Source of the DNA: Rhodospirillaceae bacterium
GTDB lineage: Bacteria; Pseudomonadota; Alphaproteobacteria; UBA6615
Direction of reading: 5' to 3'
Assembly: GCA_002724635.1 (NCBI GenBank)
Contig: PBPM01000125.1
Coordinates: 1 to 41,098 of the forward strand
DNA: 41,098 nt
A program made the translations under genes and the position numbers. Shown piece after piece: positions 1-8,972 of the stretch (within the stretch, counting starts at the first letter, position 1; the number at the start of each line of letters is the position of its first letter). A model generated the notes under the pieces. It made no database searches. It had not been told where the DNA came from and saw nothing but the letters and a program-made list of their open reading frames with translations.

Positions 1-787
<787 letters not shown>

Positions 788-1016
788 GTCACTGTTCCGT
801 TTCGCGTTTGCGTAAATTGCGCCGGAGTATAGTGCCGCGCGGCGCGGGAGCAAGCATGGCCGGGCCGAAGATAAGATCGGCCAGATTATCCGCATCCCGG
901 CCAGCGCGACAGCGAGGATTTTGGGTGCGATGCCCTCTTCTCCTGCGCAGCAACTTTGTCAGCTAAGGGCGGGCTAACAAGCATACGAATCTGCAAGCGA
1001 AAATATTCGTTTTAAT
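788..1016. other. Intergenic region between rlmN and argG
   Basis: This 229-bp gap separates two genes on the minus strand. It is AT-richer near 990-1016 and holds a short palindrome (cgaaaatattcg), but I see no convincing terminator, RNA gene or coding frame. A small plus-strand ORF here has no recognisable product. The argG promoter probably lies within it, which is inference. Confidence 0.4.
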
Positions 1017-2144
1017 TCAATTGTTTGCGAATCTTCGCGGCCGCTCGCTGTCGGACTTCAACTGGCCGCAGGCGGCCATGATGTCCTCGCCACACGGCGT
1101 ACGCACGGGCGAAGGGTAGCCGGCCGTGCGGACGATCTCGGCGAACGCCTCGATCCGCGCGTCGGTAGAGCGATCATAGGGTGCACCGGGCCAAGGGTTG
1201 AACGGGATCAGGTTGACCTTAGACGGAATCCCCTTGATCAGCCGCACCAACTCGCGGGCATCGGCGTCGCTGTCGTTGACGTCGCGCAGCATCACATACT
1301 CGAAGGTGATGCGGCGCGAGTTGCGCACGCCGGGATACTCGCGGCACGACGCTAGAAGTTCCTCGATCGGATACTTGCGGTTGATAGGTACGATCTCGTC
1401 GCGTAGGTCATTGCGCACCGCGTGCAGGGAGACGGCCAGGTTCACCCCCAGTTCAGTGCCACAGCGTTCGATCAGCGGCACAACACCAGCGGTCGACAGG
1501 GTGATGCGCCGGCGCGAGATCGCGATGCCCGCATCGTCCATGACGATCTTGAGCGCGGCGGCAACATTCTCAAAATTGTAGAGTGGCTCGCCCATCCCCA
1601 TCATCACGATATTGGAAAGCTCGCGTTCGTAGATAGTCGGGCGCTCAGCCGTTGGCCACTCCCCGAGGTGATCGCGCGCCAGCATAATCTGCCCGACGAT
1701 CTCGGCCGGGCCGAGATTACGCACGAGACGCTGGGTGCCGGTGTGGCAGAAGCGGCAATTTAGAGTGCAGCCGACTTGGCTCGACACGCAAAGCGTACCC
1801 CGTTCGGATTCGGGAATGTGAACGCACTCGACCTCGTTGGCATCGCCCAAGCGGAGCAACCACTTATGGGTCCCGTCGGCCGAGGCCAGAACGCGCGAAA
1901 TCTCCGGCCGCTCGATAACATACTTTTCGGCCAGTTTCGTGCGCAGCCCCTTCGAAAGGTTAGTCATATCTTCGAAATCGGTGACGCCGCGGCTATAGAT
2001 CCACTGGAACAGCTGGTCGGCGCGGAATTTCTGTTCATCGAGGGCGACGACCGCCGCCACGAGCTCGGCACGGTCCATGCCGATCAGGTTGACCGGGCCG
2101 TCGGCGGCCACAGGGGCCGTGAATTGTTCGGAGGAGATCGGCAT
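1017..2144 (-). CDS. rlmN: Dual-specificity 23S rRNA A2503 / tRNA A37 C2-methyltransferase RlmN (radical SAM)
   Basis: RlmN methylates C2 of A2503 in 23S rRNA, and of A37 in some tRNAs, by radical-SAM chemistry with a methyl-cysteine intermediate. The radical-SAM cluster motif CTLNCRFC gives C126, C130 and C133. The two mechanistic cysteines are visible as C119 in LCVSSQVG and C359 in AACGQL. The GMGEP motif for SAM binding is at about residues 183-187. The 375-residue length is normal for the family. The start at 2144 keeps the usual N-terminal helical domain. Its neighbours argG and ialB share the strand, an arrangement common in alphaproteobacteria. Confidence 0.97.
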   Translation of the reverse strand: MPISSEQFTAPVAADGPVNLIGMDRAELVAAVVALDEQKFRADQLFQWIYSRGVTDFEDMTNLSKGLRTKLAEKYVIERPEISRVLASADGTHKWLLRLGDANEVECVHIPESERGTLCVSSQVGCTLNCRFCHTGTQRLVRNLGPAEIVGQIMLARDHLGEWPTAERPTIYERELSNIVMMGMGEPLYNFENVAAALKIVMDDAGIAISRRRITLSTAGVVPLIERCGTELGVNLAVSLHAVRNDLRDEIVPINRKYPIEELLASCREYPGVRNSRRITFEYVMLRDVNDSDADARELVRLIKGIPSKVNLIPFNPWPGAPYDRSTDARIEAFAEIVRTAGYPSPVRTPCGEDIMAACGQLKSDSERPRRFANN

Positions 2145-2278
2145 GATGGTTCACATAGGCGCGCCGGTCGGCGAACGCAACCGCTTGCGCGCGCTTCTGA
2201 GTTAGATCAATGCATCACCGCATCAGGCATGCAGCCTGAAAGGCATTGGTGTCCAGATCACAGACGCGAAGGCCAATC

Positions 2279-2578
2279 ATGAACTACAAACACCGCGCGG
2301 TCCTGCATGCCCTGTTTGCGCACCCCGCCAGCGCCAAAATCTCGCCGCGCGCGGGCGAATCGGTCATTGAGGAACTAGGCGGTAAGGCCGAGCAGCGAAA
2401 TTGGGAGCGCATCGGCTTTCGTCTGAACAACCATTTCGCCGAGAGTAACCACCCTCCTCAAATGATACACCCCGACGAAGTACATCGGATATCGAAACTT
2501 ATTAAGGACGCCGGGGTTGGCCCCACGCAAAGTTATCCGCTCAATTGGCGTCCACAGGCCTTGTTGATCGCGGCGTGA
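2279..2578 (+). CDS. Solitary HicA-like small protein (99 aa)
   Basis: The ORF starts at ATG 2279; a longer in-frame TTG start at 2246 is less likely. The N-terminal pattern, with HALFAHPASAKISP and then VIEELGG at about residues 10-35, resembles a family of chromosomal HicA-like proteins with a dsRBD-type fold. The middle, where relatives usually carry a clear histidine-bearing GxR.G segment, is divergent here (ERIGFRLNNHFAESNHPP). No HicB antitoxin gene lies beside it. Its 3' end overlaps the 3' end of the convergent ialB by 46 bp. It could be a decaying or regulatory member. The family match is from memory and tentative. Confidence 0.5.
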   Translation: MNYKHRAVLHALFAHPASAKISPRAGESVIEELGGKAEQRNWERIGFRLNNHFAESNHPPQMIHPDEVHRISKLIKDAGVGPTQSYPLNWRPQALLIAA

Positions 2579-3072
2579 GCGGAGCTCGTACCCTTCAGCG
2601 AATACTTGTCTGTAGTCGGGTTATTTCGGCTGGACATGCCCTTGACGGTCATGTGCGATCCCTTACGAATCGCCGCGACGAGCGTTTTTTCGTCGGTCTG
2701 ATTGTAGGTCCACGCGTTCTCGCCCTCGGTGAAAAGCAGCCAGGCATCGCCACCAATCCGTACCTCGACCTCGGAGCCCTCTTTAAGGGGGTAGCCGATA
2801 TCGATCTGAACCACATCGAACCCCTCCTGTTCTGGGCGGTGCCAGACAAGGAAGAATATCTCGCCACGCCGCGACTGCAAGCTCGCGGTCTTCGGCTTCG
2901 AGACCATGTAGCAGAACTGACCGCTACCGCTGCCACGGGTATAGGCGTCCCATTCGCCGAACTTGCCGATTCGCTTGGCCTCCGCGGCCTGAACAACCGG
3001 CGGTGACAGCAGTAGCGGGACCATGGCGAGCACGAGCGCAGGGATTGCGTATTTGAAGAATGTAACCATCAT
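2533..3072 (-). CDS. Invasion-associated locus B (IalB) family secreted protein
   Basis: A 179-residue protein with a clear Sec signal peptide: a hydrophobic core at residues 8-24 and a probable cleavage after VVQAA near residue 30. The mature part has the IalB family look: GKFGEWDAY near the start, a central IGYPLKEGSEVEVRIGG, and the C-terminal pattern VKGMSSRNNPTTDKYSLKG ending in a conserved cysteine. It is probably periplasmic. The name comes from a Bartonella invasion factor, but the family is widespread in non-pathogenic alphaproteobacteria and its role is unclear. An AAAGGGA ribosome site precedes the tandem ATG pair at 3072/3069. Confidence 0.85.
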   Translation of the reverse strand: MMVTFFKYAIPALVLAMVPLLLSPPVVQAAEAKRIGKFGEWDAYTRGSGSGQFCYMVSKPKTASLQSRRGEIFFLVWHRPEQEGFDVVQIDIGYPLKEGSEVEVRIGGDAWLLFTEGENAWTYNQTDEKTLVAAIRKGSHMTVKGMSSRNNPTTDKYSLKGTSSAHAAINKACGRQLSG

Positions 3073-3132
3073 TATCCCTTTACCAAGGCTTACCGATTCT
3101 TACAAAGCGTAGGGCCTATCAACCTGTTGTTA

Positions 3133-3696
3133 TCATTCGACCTTTTCTTGCCCCTGCATTTTCCGCAGGACAGGCTTGCCATGCACATGCTCCGGCACCG
3201 TCTCAAGCGGTCCGCCGGGAACCAGCGGGCGGGCGGGAAACCGTCCGAGGGTCAGCACCCGGTCATACATGACGATGGCCGCCGCCAAGCCCACATTCAC
3301 GCAAAATCGGGTCGGAATCTTAGCCACATGGTCGCAGCGCGCAACCAACGCCGGCGACAGCGCACCTCGCTCCGGCCCAAGCACATAGGCCGCCTGGCGC
3401 GGGTGGCGGAAACTCGGCAAGTCGACCGAATCCTCGATGAGCTCGATCCCGACCAGAGCACAGCCGCGCGGCAGGCGGAAATCATCGAGGGTGGCGTATT
3501 CGTGGAGCGGCAGATGCTCCTGCGCATCCGACGTATCGGATCGCCCGCCTTCGCGCTCAGCGTAGACCGCGTCGATGGTGAACACGAAGCTGGCCCCGAA
3601 CGCATTCGCGGTTCGCATGATCGCCCCCACATTCATCTGCTTCGAGATTCCCTCGACGCCGATACCAAAATAACCGCGCATTTTTGCCTCTGTCAT
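3133..3696 (-). CDS. SpoU/TrmH-family RNA 2'-O-methyltransferase (SPOUT)
   Basis: A 187-residue SPOUT enzyme. The three SpoU motifs are in order: NVGAIMRTANAFG (residues 22-34, with the catalytic-type Asn and Arg), LGPERGALSP (106-115) and VNVGLAAAIVMYD (133-145), which form the trefoil-knot SAM site. Such enzymes 2'-O-methylate ribose in tRNA or rRNA. There is no extra N-terminal RNA-binding domain, so the exact target cannot be read from sequence. It lies 60 bp upstream of ialB on the same strand and is divergent from the quinone oxidoreductase gene. The family call is strong; the substrate is open. Confidence 0.9.
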   Translation of the reverse strand: MTEAKMRGYFGIGVEGISKQMNVGAIMRTANAFGASFVFTIDAVYAEREGGRSDTSDAQEHLPLHEYATLDDFRLPRGCALVGIELIEDSVDLPSFRHPRQAAYVLGPERGALSPALVARCDHVAKIPTRFCVNVGLAAAIVMYDRVLTLGRFPARPLVPGGPLETVPEHVHGKPVLRKMQGQEKVE

Positions 3697-3778
3697 AGGA
3701 CCTTACTTGCATGGCCCTCGGGGCCGAGGCAAGTTGCCGACAAGTGTGTTTGTGTCATCAGGCGGGAGTTCGACAATC

Positions 3779-4759
3779 ATGCGAGCAATTATCTGCAGGA
3801 ACTGGGGCGATCCAGCCGATCTCGAACTCGGCGAGTTGCCGGAACCCGAGCTAGGCCCCGGCCAAGTCCGCATTCGCATGCGCGCCGCCGGCGTCAACTT
3901 CGCGGACTCGGTTCTGGTGCGCGGCAACTATCAGGAGAAACCCGATCTGCCTTTCGCGCCGGGCCTTGAGGGGGCGGGCGAGATCATGGAGGTTGGTAAC
4001 GGGGTCACCGGCCTCGCGCCGGGTGATAGGGTAATGGCTCTGCTCTCGGCCGGCGCCTTCGCCGAACAAGCCGTGTGTGACGCGACCACGGTGCTGCCCA
4101 TCCCAGACGGCATGGAAGACCGGACGGCGGCCGCCTTCCCCGTCGCCTATGGCACCTCGCATTTGGCGCTTTCCCATCGCGGTAACCTAAAGGCCGGCGA
4201 GACCTTGCTGGTGCTCGGCGCCGGCGGCGGCGTCGGGCTAACCGCGATCGAATGCGCCAAGGCGATGGGCGCGACCGTGATCGCCGCCGCATCGTCGGCC
4301 GAGAAACTAGCGCTCGCCGAAGCGCGCGGCGCCGATCACCTGATCAACTACGCCGACGAGGACCTGCGAAAGGCAGTGCGAGGCATCACCGACGACAGGG
4401 GCGTCGACGTTGTCTACGACCCGGTCGGCGGGGACCTTGCCCAAGCGGCCATTCGGTCCATGGCCTGGTCGGGCCGCTTCCTGATTATCGGCTTCGCCAG
4501 CGGCGAGGTCCCCCAGTTTCTCGGCAACTATCTGCTGGTCAAGAACATCGCCATCGTCGGCGTCTACTGGGGCGCCTACCGAACCCGGGAACCTGAGACC
4601 TTCCGCACAGGCTTCGACGAGCTCGCCGCATGGTGGCGCGCGGGTAAGCTGCGGCCACACATCTCCGAGCTCCTGCCGCTGGGAGATGTGCCGAAGGCAA
4701 TCGCGATGCTCGAAGGCCGAAAGGCGACCGGCCGGCTAGTCATCGACATCGATGCCTAA
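3779..4759 (+). CDS. NADPH:quinone oxidoreductase-type zinc-free MDR protein
   Basis: A 326-residue medium-chain dehydrogenase/reductase of the quinone oxidoreductase (QorA/zeta-crystallin) group. It has an N-terminal GroES-like domain with GVNFADSVLVRGNY at about 38-51, PGLEGAGEI, and the Rossmann glycine loop GAGGGVG at 147-153. The cysteine and histidine ligands of zinc-dependent alcohol dehydrogenases are absent. It probably reduces quinones or enones with NAD(P)H. The ATG at 3779 follows GGGAG at good spacing; an in-frame upstream start at 3707 would overlap the divergent promoter region. The methyltransferase gene follows after 30 bp and may be co-transcribed. Confidence 0.9.
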   Translation: MRAIICRNWGDPADLELGELPEPELGPGQVRIRMRAAGVNFADSVLVRGNYQEKPDLPFAPGLEGAGEIMEVGNGVTGLAPGDRVMALLSAGAFAEQAVCDATTVLPIPDGMEDRTAAAFPVAYGTSHLALSHRGNLKAGETLLVLGAGGGVGLTAIECAKAMGATVIAAASSAEKLALAEARGADHLINYADEDLRKAVRGITDDRGVDVVYDPVGGDLAQAAIRSMAWSGRFLIIGFASGEVPQFLGNYLLVKNIAIVGVYWGAYRTREPETFRTGFDELAAWWRAGKLRPHISELLPLGDVPKAIAMLEGRKATGRLVIDIDA

Positions 4760-4789
4760 CGACACGACCCGCGCCTCACAGAGACGGTC

Positions 4790-6064
4790 ATGGCAAAGCC
4801 CCCGGATATAAATCGAAAGACACAAGACGGGCTCGTGCAGTCTCAGTACGAGTCCTATCCCTATCCCGAACGCAACCCGGCGGACGAGAAGACGCGGCTT
4901 ATCGCCGGCTCGCCGAGCAACCTATTCGAGCTAAACCATTATGTGTTTGGCGGCGCGCGCGACCTCGGCAAGCCCCTGCGCACGCTGGTCGCCGGCGGCG
5001 GTACCGGTGATGCCGCGATCATGCTGGCCCAGCATATGTGCAACATGGCCGTACCCGGCAAGGTTGTCCATCTGGACTTAAGCAGACCGAGCCAAGCCGT
5101 CGCCCGGGACCGGGCACAGATCCGTGATCTCGACAACATCGAATTCGTCACCGGGTCGCTCCTCGATGTCGCGGACGTGGCGCCGGGCCCTTGGGACTAC
5201 ATCGACTGCTGCGGCGTGCTGCACCATCTGGAGGACCCCGATGCCGGGCTGCGCGCGCTCGCGGGCCAGCTGGCGCCGGATGGCGGGATCGGCGTCATGG
5301 TCTATGGCGAGTATGGGCGCACCGGCATCTACCACATGCAGGACATGCTCCGGACCATCGCACCCGCCGGGACCATGCCCGATGCGGACCGCGTGGAAAT
5401 GGCCAAGCGGCTGGCAAGCGGCCTGCCGGGTACAGCCTGGCTAGTGCGCAACGGGCTAATCCACGACCATGTCGGGGGCGGCGATTCCGGCGTCTACGAC
5501 ATATTCCTGCATTCGCGTGACCGCGCTTACCGCGTCCCGGAGATCGCGGAGTTTGTCGCCAGGGCTGGCCTGCGCGTGACAACGTTCATTGAGCCCTATC
5601 GATACGACCCGGACTGGCTGGTACAGGATCCGCGGATTCGCAAGCGACTGCGCGATCTCGGCCCACTGCCGCGGGCGGCGTTCGCCGAACTGTTCACCGG
5701 CAACCTGAAGAAGCATATTTTCTATGCCGTGCTTAATGACAACCCAGTGACCCCGCCCAACACGGACGACCCTGACATCGTCCCGCACCTGCTGAACCTG
5801 AGTGCCGAGGACGCCAGCAACGCGCTGCCCCCGGGCGGGCGGATCACGGTGAACGCCGATGGGCTAAAGACAGACATGTCGATCCCGCCGCTGTCACGCA
5901 CGATCGGCAGCCTGTGCGACGGTACCCGGTCGCTTTCGGAAATACATGAGGCGATCCGCGAGAAACGCTCGGACCTCAACTATGACGCCTTCAAGCGCCA
6001 GTTCGACGATCTCTACCGAGTGATGAACGCGATCAATCGGATGGCGTTACGTAGCCCGGCTTGA
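4790..6064 (+). CDS. Class I SAM-dependent methyltransferase with extra C-terminal domain
   Basis: A 424-residue protein. An N-terminal QYESYPYPER segment (residues 19-28) is seen in a group of uncharacterised bacterial methyltransferases. The Rossmann SAM site follows: LVAGGGTGDA at 66-75, the acidic HLDLS at 94-98, and a motif-IV-like stretch DYIDCCGVLHHLEDP at 136-150. The last 60 residues (SRTIGSLCDGTRSLSEIHEAI onward in part) look like a small winged-helix or PqqD-like module common behind such domains. The substrate is unknown. It starts 30 bp after the quinone oxidoreductase gene on the same strand. I am sure of the class, not of the function. Confidence 0.85.
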   Translation: MAKPPDINRKTQDGLVQSQYESYPYPERNPADEKTRLIAGSPSNLFELNHYVFGGARDLGKPLRTLVAGGGTGDAAIMLAQHMCNMAVPGKVVHLDLSRPSQAVARDRAQIRDLDNIEFVTGSLLDVADVAPGPWDYIDCCGVLHHLEDPDAGLRALAGQLAPDGGIGVMVYGEYGRTGIYHMQDMLRTIAPAGTMPDADRVEMAKRLASGLPGTAWLVRNGLIHDHVGGGDSGVYDIFLHSRDRAYRVPEIAEFVARAGLRVTTFIEPYRYDPDWLVQDPRIRKRLRDLGPLPRAAFAELFTGNLKKHIFYAVLNDNPVTPPNTDDPDIVPHLLNLSAEDASNALPPGGRITVNADGLKTDMSIPPLSRTIGSLCDGTRSLSEIHEAIREKRSDLNYDAFKRQFDDLYRVMNAINRMALRSPA

Positions 6065-6114
6065 TCTCGATGAATGGCTGCCGTTCGCCGGCGCGAGGTC
6101 GCCGTCTAGGCGGT

Positions 6115-6348
6115 TTAGTTGCTGCGAGCCGAATCCGCGAATATCGTGTTTGCGGGATCCGTGAGACGAAACTCTTTCTGGATCGGTGAAAAGGCCCCCT
6201 TGCCTACAAGGATCTCCATCGGCGCGCGCACCGCCTCTATTCAGGCAGCGAGATTCTCGCCGGGCCCGAAGGTGTCGCTCAGCTCAGGTATCAGCTTGTT
6301 AGGTTCTTGCGAGACCGCCATCTCCGTAAAGTCCACGAAGCCAAGCAT
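6115..6348 (-). pseudogene. Unidentified ORF interrupted by in-frame TGA
   Basis: Reading the minus strand from ATG 6348 gives 35 codons, a TGA at 6243-6241, then 41 more codons in the same frame to a TAA at 6117-6115. The codon use on both sides looks like normal coding sequence, with segments such as VDFTEMAVSQEPNKLIPEL and LTDPANTIFADSARSN. I do not recognise the family. It fills most of the gap between the methyltransferase and the first EamA pair; the remaining bases hold nothing evident. It could be a dead small gene, or two short unrelated frames by chance. Confidence 0.4.
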
Positions 6349-6386
6349 TCTCAGACCTTGGCATGTCGAAGTGCTGCGGCGAGATA

Positions 6387-7289
6387 TCACGCTCCCGAAC
6401 GCCGTCCCACTGCGAATACAATGCCCAGCGTCGTCACGACTAGGCCGGCCCAGGCGAGCATACTCGGCCGCTCACCCAGCAGCAGGATTCCGAATAGCAC
6501 ACCCAGGGTCGGCGCGCCGGCCAGCAGGACCGCCATCGTCGTCGCCGAGATCGAGCGTGTAGCGCGCGTCACCAGTATCACCACGATGAAGCTCGCAACG
6601 ATACCCTGATAGACGGTCTGCAGGGCAATCTCCTGCCACGTTGGGAAGTTGTCGAACTGCAGGAGACCCGACGGCAAGAAAAGAAACCAGACGGGAATGT
6701 AGATCGCCGAGCTGATGGTCGGGACAGCGATTAGAACCTGCACGATAGTGACGTTCCAGCGGCGCAGGGCGGTCATATAAAGCGCGAAGCAGCCAGCCGC
6801 GCCGATGAGTAGAAGATCCCCAAACCACTGGCCCGGTGGCGCATCCAGACCGAAGCTGTCGCCACCGACCATCGCGCCGCCCACGACGATCAGGATCATC
6901 CCGCCAACCTGCGTGCGTGCCGGTATTTCACGAAGCCAGTAATAGCTGATCACCGCTGCGAAGATTGGCATCGCCCCGTTGGTCAGCACGCCGGCATGCA
7001 CGACGGGGGCGAGCGCCATCCCACCGAACGAGGTGAGCGCGAAGGGCACTCCAACGCCAAAGGACAACACCGCGCCCTTCCACAGTGGAAGCCCTGCAAA
7101 CCCACGGGTCAGCAGCAGCGGCAAAACGATCACTGCGGCAACCCCGACACGCAGGGCCGTGACGTCGAACGGAGTGAGGGCGTTGAGGACGCCAAAGCGC
7201 GAGGCGACGATCCAGCCGCCCCAGATGAACGGCACGACCAGACCGCAGCCCAACCCCACCGCAAAACTCGTTGCCCCCGCCTTCATCAT
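6387..7289 (-). CDS. EamA/DMT-family transporter, second gene of overlapping pair
   Basis: A 300-residue inner-membrane protein with ten predicted hydrophobic helices in two EamA repeats. Hallmarks are an N-terminal PFIWGGWIVASRFGV, TALRVGVAAVIVLPLLL, and the second-repeat GAPTLGVLFGILLLGERPS. DMT/EamA proteins export or import metabolites such as amino acids and purines; the substrate cannot be inferred. Its ATG at 7289 overlaps the TGA of the upstream EamA gene (ATGA), so the two are translationally coupled. The proteins look homologous, for example in GGMALAPVVHAGVLTNGAMP here and GGMSYAPVAHGGIVTNGAMP in the partner, which suggests a tandem duplication. Confidence 0.9.
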   Translation of the reverse strand: MMKAGATSFAVGLGCGLVVPFIWGGWIVASRFGVLNALTPFDVTALRVGVAAVIVLPLLLTRGFAGLPLWKGAVLSFGVGVPFALTSFGGMALAPVVHAGVLTNGAMPIFAAVISYYWLREIPARTQVGGMILIVVGGAMVGGDSFGLDAPPGQWFGDLLLIGAAGCFALYMTALRRWNVTIVQVLIAVPTISSAIYIPVWFLFLPSGLLQFDNFPTWQEIALQTVYQGIVASFIVVILVTRATRSISATTMAVLLAGAPTLGVLFGILLLGERPSMLAWAGLVVTTLGIVFAVGRRSGA

Positions 7290-8191
7290 CCGTTACCCGC
7301 GCGGGGAGAAGCGGACCCCGACAATAGCCCGGGACCGAGCGCCACCAAGATCCCTGCCGTGACCACAACTACACCGACAATACTAATTCCGGACGGGATT
7401 TCGCCTAGGGCCGGGATCGCGATGAGCACGGCAACCGCCGGGGCACCAGACATGATCGCGGCCTGACGCATGCCGCCGAGCATCCGCGCAGCATGGGCAA
7501 TCAGGATCGAGGCGACGAAAGCCGCGACTAAGCCCTGATACACACCCTGCAAGACAATCTCGGGCCAGGGTGTCGCGGCGAGATTGCTCGGCAGAGCCAA
7601 AAGCCAAAGCGGGACATAAAGCGCCAGATTGACGCCGTTCACGATAACCAGCGACTGCAGGGCTGTAATCCCCCATCCGCGAACCGTCGTCAGGAAGGTG
7701 GCATTGCAGGCCGCCGCGCCCAGAAACAATAGATGCCCGCGCCACTGCCCCGGCATGCCATTGACCAGCGCGTCCCAACCGGTTGCCAGCACACCGCCGA
7801 CGATCATGACGATCCCGATGACGCGCCAGCCGCCTAGCCGGGCGCCGAAGACGACCCAGCCGATTCCCGCCGCGATCACCGGCATGGCCCCGTTGGTTAC
7901 GATGCCCCCATGAGCTACCGGCGCATAGGACATGCCGCCGAACAAGAACAGCGCGAACGGCGACCCCGATGTCGCGGCGATAATCATTACCTTCCAAAGC
8001 TCGAGGCGCGGCCAACGCGTGCGCAGGATGATCGGCAGGGTGCACATACCGGCAACCCCGAACCTCAGGCCGGCCATGTCATAGACGGTCAGATCCGACG
8101 TCGCTCCAAAGCGAGAGACAACCAACATACCTGAGAACAGGAGCATCACGGCGACGCCCGCACCCACTCCGAGGGCGGCCTCTCGGTTCAC
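7286..8191 (-). CDS. EamA/DMT-family transporter, first gene of overlapping pair
   Basis: A 301-residue ten-helix transporter starting at GTG 8191, with EamA repeats visible as VVSRFGATSDLTVYDMAGLR in the first half and MSGAPAVAVLIAIPALGE in the second. It closely resembles the gene that follows it and ends in the ATGA overlap at 7286-7289. It is probably an inner-membrane metabolite transporter. The upstream 100 bp hold the terminator of scoB, which runs on the same strand, so this pair needs its own promoter or read-through. Substrate unknown. Confidence 0.9.
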   Translation of the reverse strand: MNREAALGVGAGVAVMLLFSGMLVVSRFGATSDLTVYDMAGLRFGVAGMCTLPIILRTRWPRLELWKVMIIAATSGSPFALFLFGGMSYAPVAHGGIVTNGAMPVIAAGIGWVVFGARLGGWRVIGIVMIVGGVLATGWDALVNGMPGQWRGHLLFLGAAACNATFLTTVRGWGITALQSLVIVNGVNLALYVPLWLLALPSNLAATPWPEIVLQGVYQGLVAAFVASILIAHAARMLGGMRQAAIMSGAPAVAVLIAIPALGEIPSGISIVGVVVVTAGILVALGPGLLSGSASPRAGNG

Positions 8192-8213
8192 GGTTGTCTT
8201 CCGGGCAGCAAAA

Positions 8214-8248
8214 AGGCCCCACGCGGCGGACTATGCAGCATGGGGCCT
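8214..8248 (-). terminator. Intrinsic terminator after scoB
   Basis: Perfect 8-bp inverted repeat (aggcccca / tggggcct) around a 19-base loop. On the minus strand the stem is followed directly by a run of five T. It lies about 45 bp beyond the scoB stop codon and separates the CoA-transferase operon from the EamA pair. Confidence 0.75.
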
Positions 8249-8292
8249 CATCACTGGTACGAACAAGCGAAAACCGCTGGCGTTCGCGGCAA

Positions 8293-8925
8293 CTACTGGG
8301 TCACGATAGTCGCTTCGGAGCGGTCGCGGACCTCATCGACGGAGACGTCTGGTGCAAGCTCGTGGATATGAACGCCGCCCTCGCCGATGCGGAACACACC
8401 AAGTTCAGTGATGATATCGTCCACCACGCCTGCACCCGTCAGGGGCAGGCTGCATTCCTTAAGCAGCTTCGCTGCGCCGTCCTTGGCATTGTGGTCCATC
8501 AGGATCACCACGCGCTTTACGCCGGCAACCAAGTCCATAGCGCCGCCCATGCCCTTGACCATCTTGCCCGGGATCATCCAGTTAGCGAGGTCCCCATTCT
8601 CGGCCACCTGCAGCGCCCCGAGGATTGACATGTTAATGTGTCCGCCGCGGATCATCGCGAAGGACTGCGCGCTGTCGAAATACACCGATTTCGGCGTCTC
8701 GGTGATCGTCTGCTTGCCAGCATTGATTAGATCAGCATCGACCTCATTGTCGGTCGGGAACGGGCCCATGCCTAGCATGCCGTTCTCCGACTGAAAGTTC
8801 ACATCCATTTCTGCGGGAATGAAATTCGCGACCTTCGTTGGCATCCCGATCCCAAGATTAACATAAAAGCCGTCTTCAAGCTCCTGCGCCGCACGGGCGC
8901 ACATTTCATCGCGTGTCCAAGCCAT
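8293..8925 (-). CDS. scoB: 3-oxoacid CoA-transferase subunit B
   Basis: Beta subunit of a family I CoA-transferase (succinyl-CoA:3-ketoacid or acetate type). The subunit pair moves CoA from succinyl-CoA or acetyl-CoA to acetoacetate and is used in ketone-body or short-chain fatty acid catabolism. The catalytic glutamate is E47 in SENGMLGMGP. Other family stretches are NLGIGMPTKVANFIP at 23-37 and a GGAMDLV segment. The length of 210 residues is typical. It follows scoA by 47 bp on the same strand. Subunit type is clear; the preferred acid is not. Confidence 0.95.
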   Translation of the reverse strand: MAWTRDEMCARAAQELEDGFYVNLGIGMPTKVANFIPAEMDVNFQSENGMLGMGPFPTDNEVDADLINAGKQTITETPKSVYFDSAQSFAMIRGGHINMSILGALQVAENGDLANWMIPGKMVKGMGGAMDLVAGVKRVVILMDHNAKDGAAKLLKECSLPLTGAGVVDDIITELGVFRIGEGGVHIHELAPDVSVDEVRDRSEATIVTQ

Positions 8926-8972
8926 TTTCTGTCTCCTTCACTTGGTCGTCTTGTTCCGTCGCCGGGGCATAG

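Noticed and set aside
2279..2578. A complete HicAB toxin-antitoxin pair
   Set aside because: No HicB-like frame exists on either side; the neighbours are rlmN and ialB.
6119..6562. Plus-strand ORF of 147 codons across the gap and the EamA 3' end
   Set aside because: Most of it is antisense to the EamA gene, and the part in the gap is less protein-like than the minus-strand interrupted frame.
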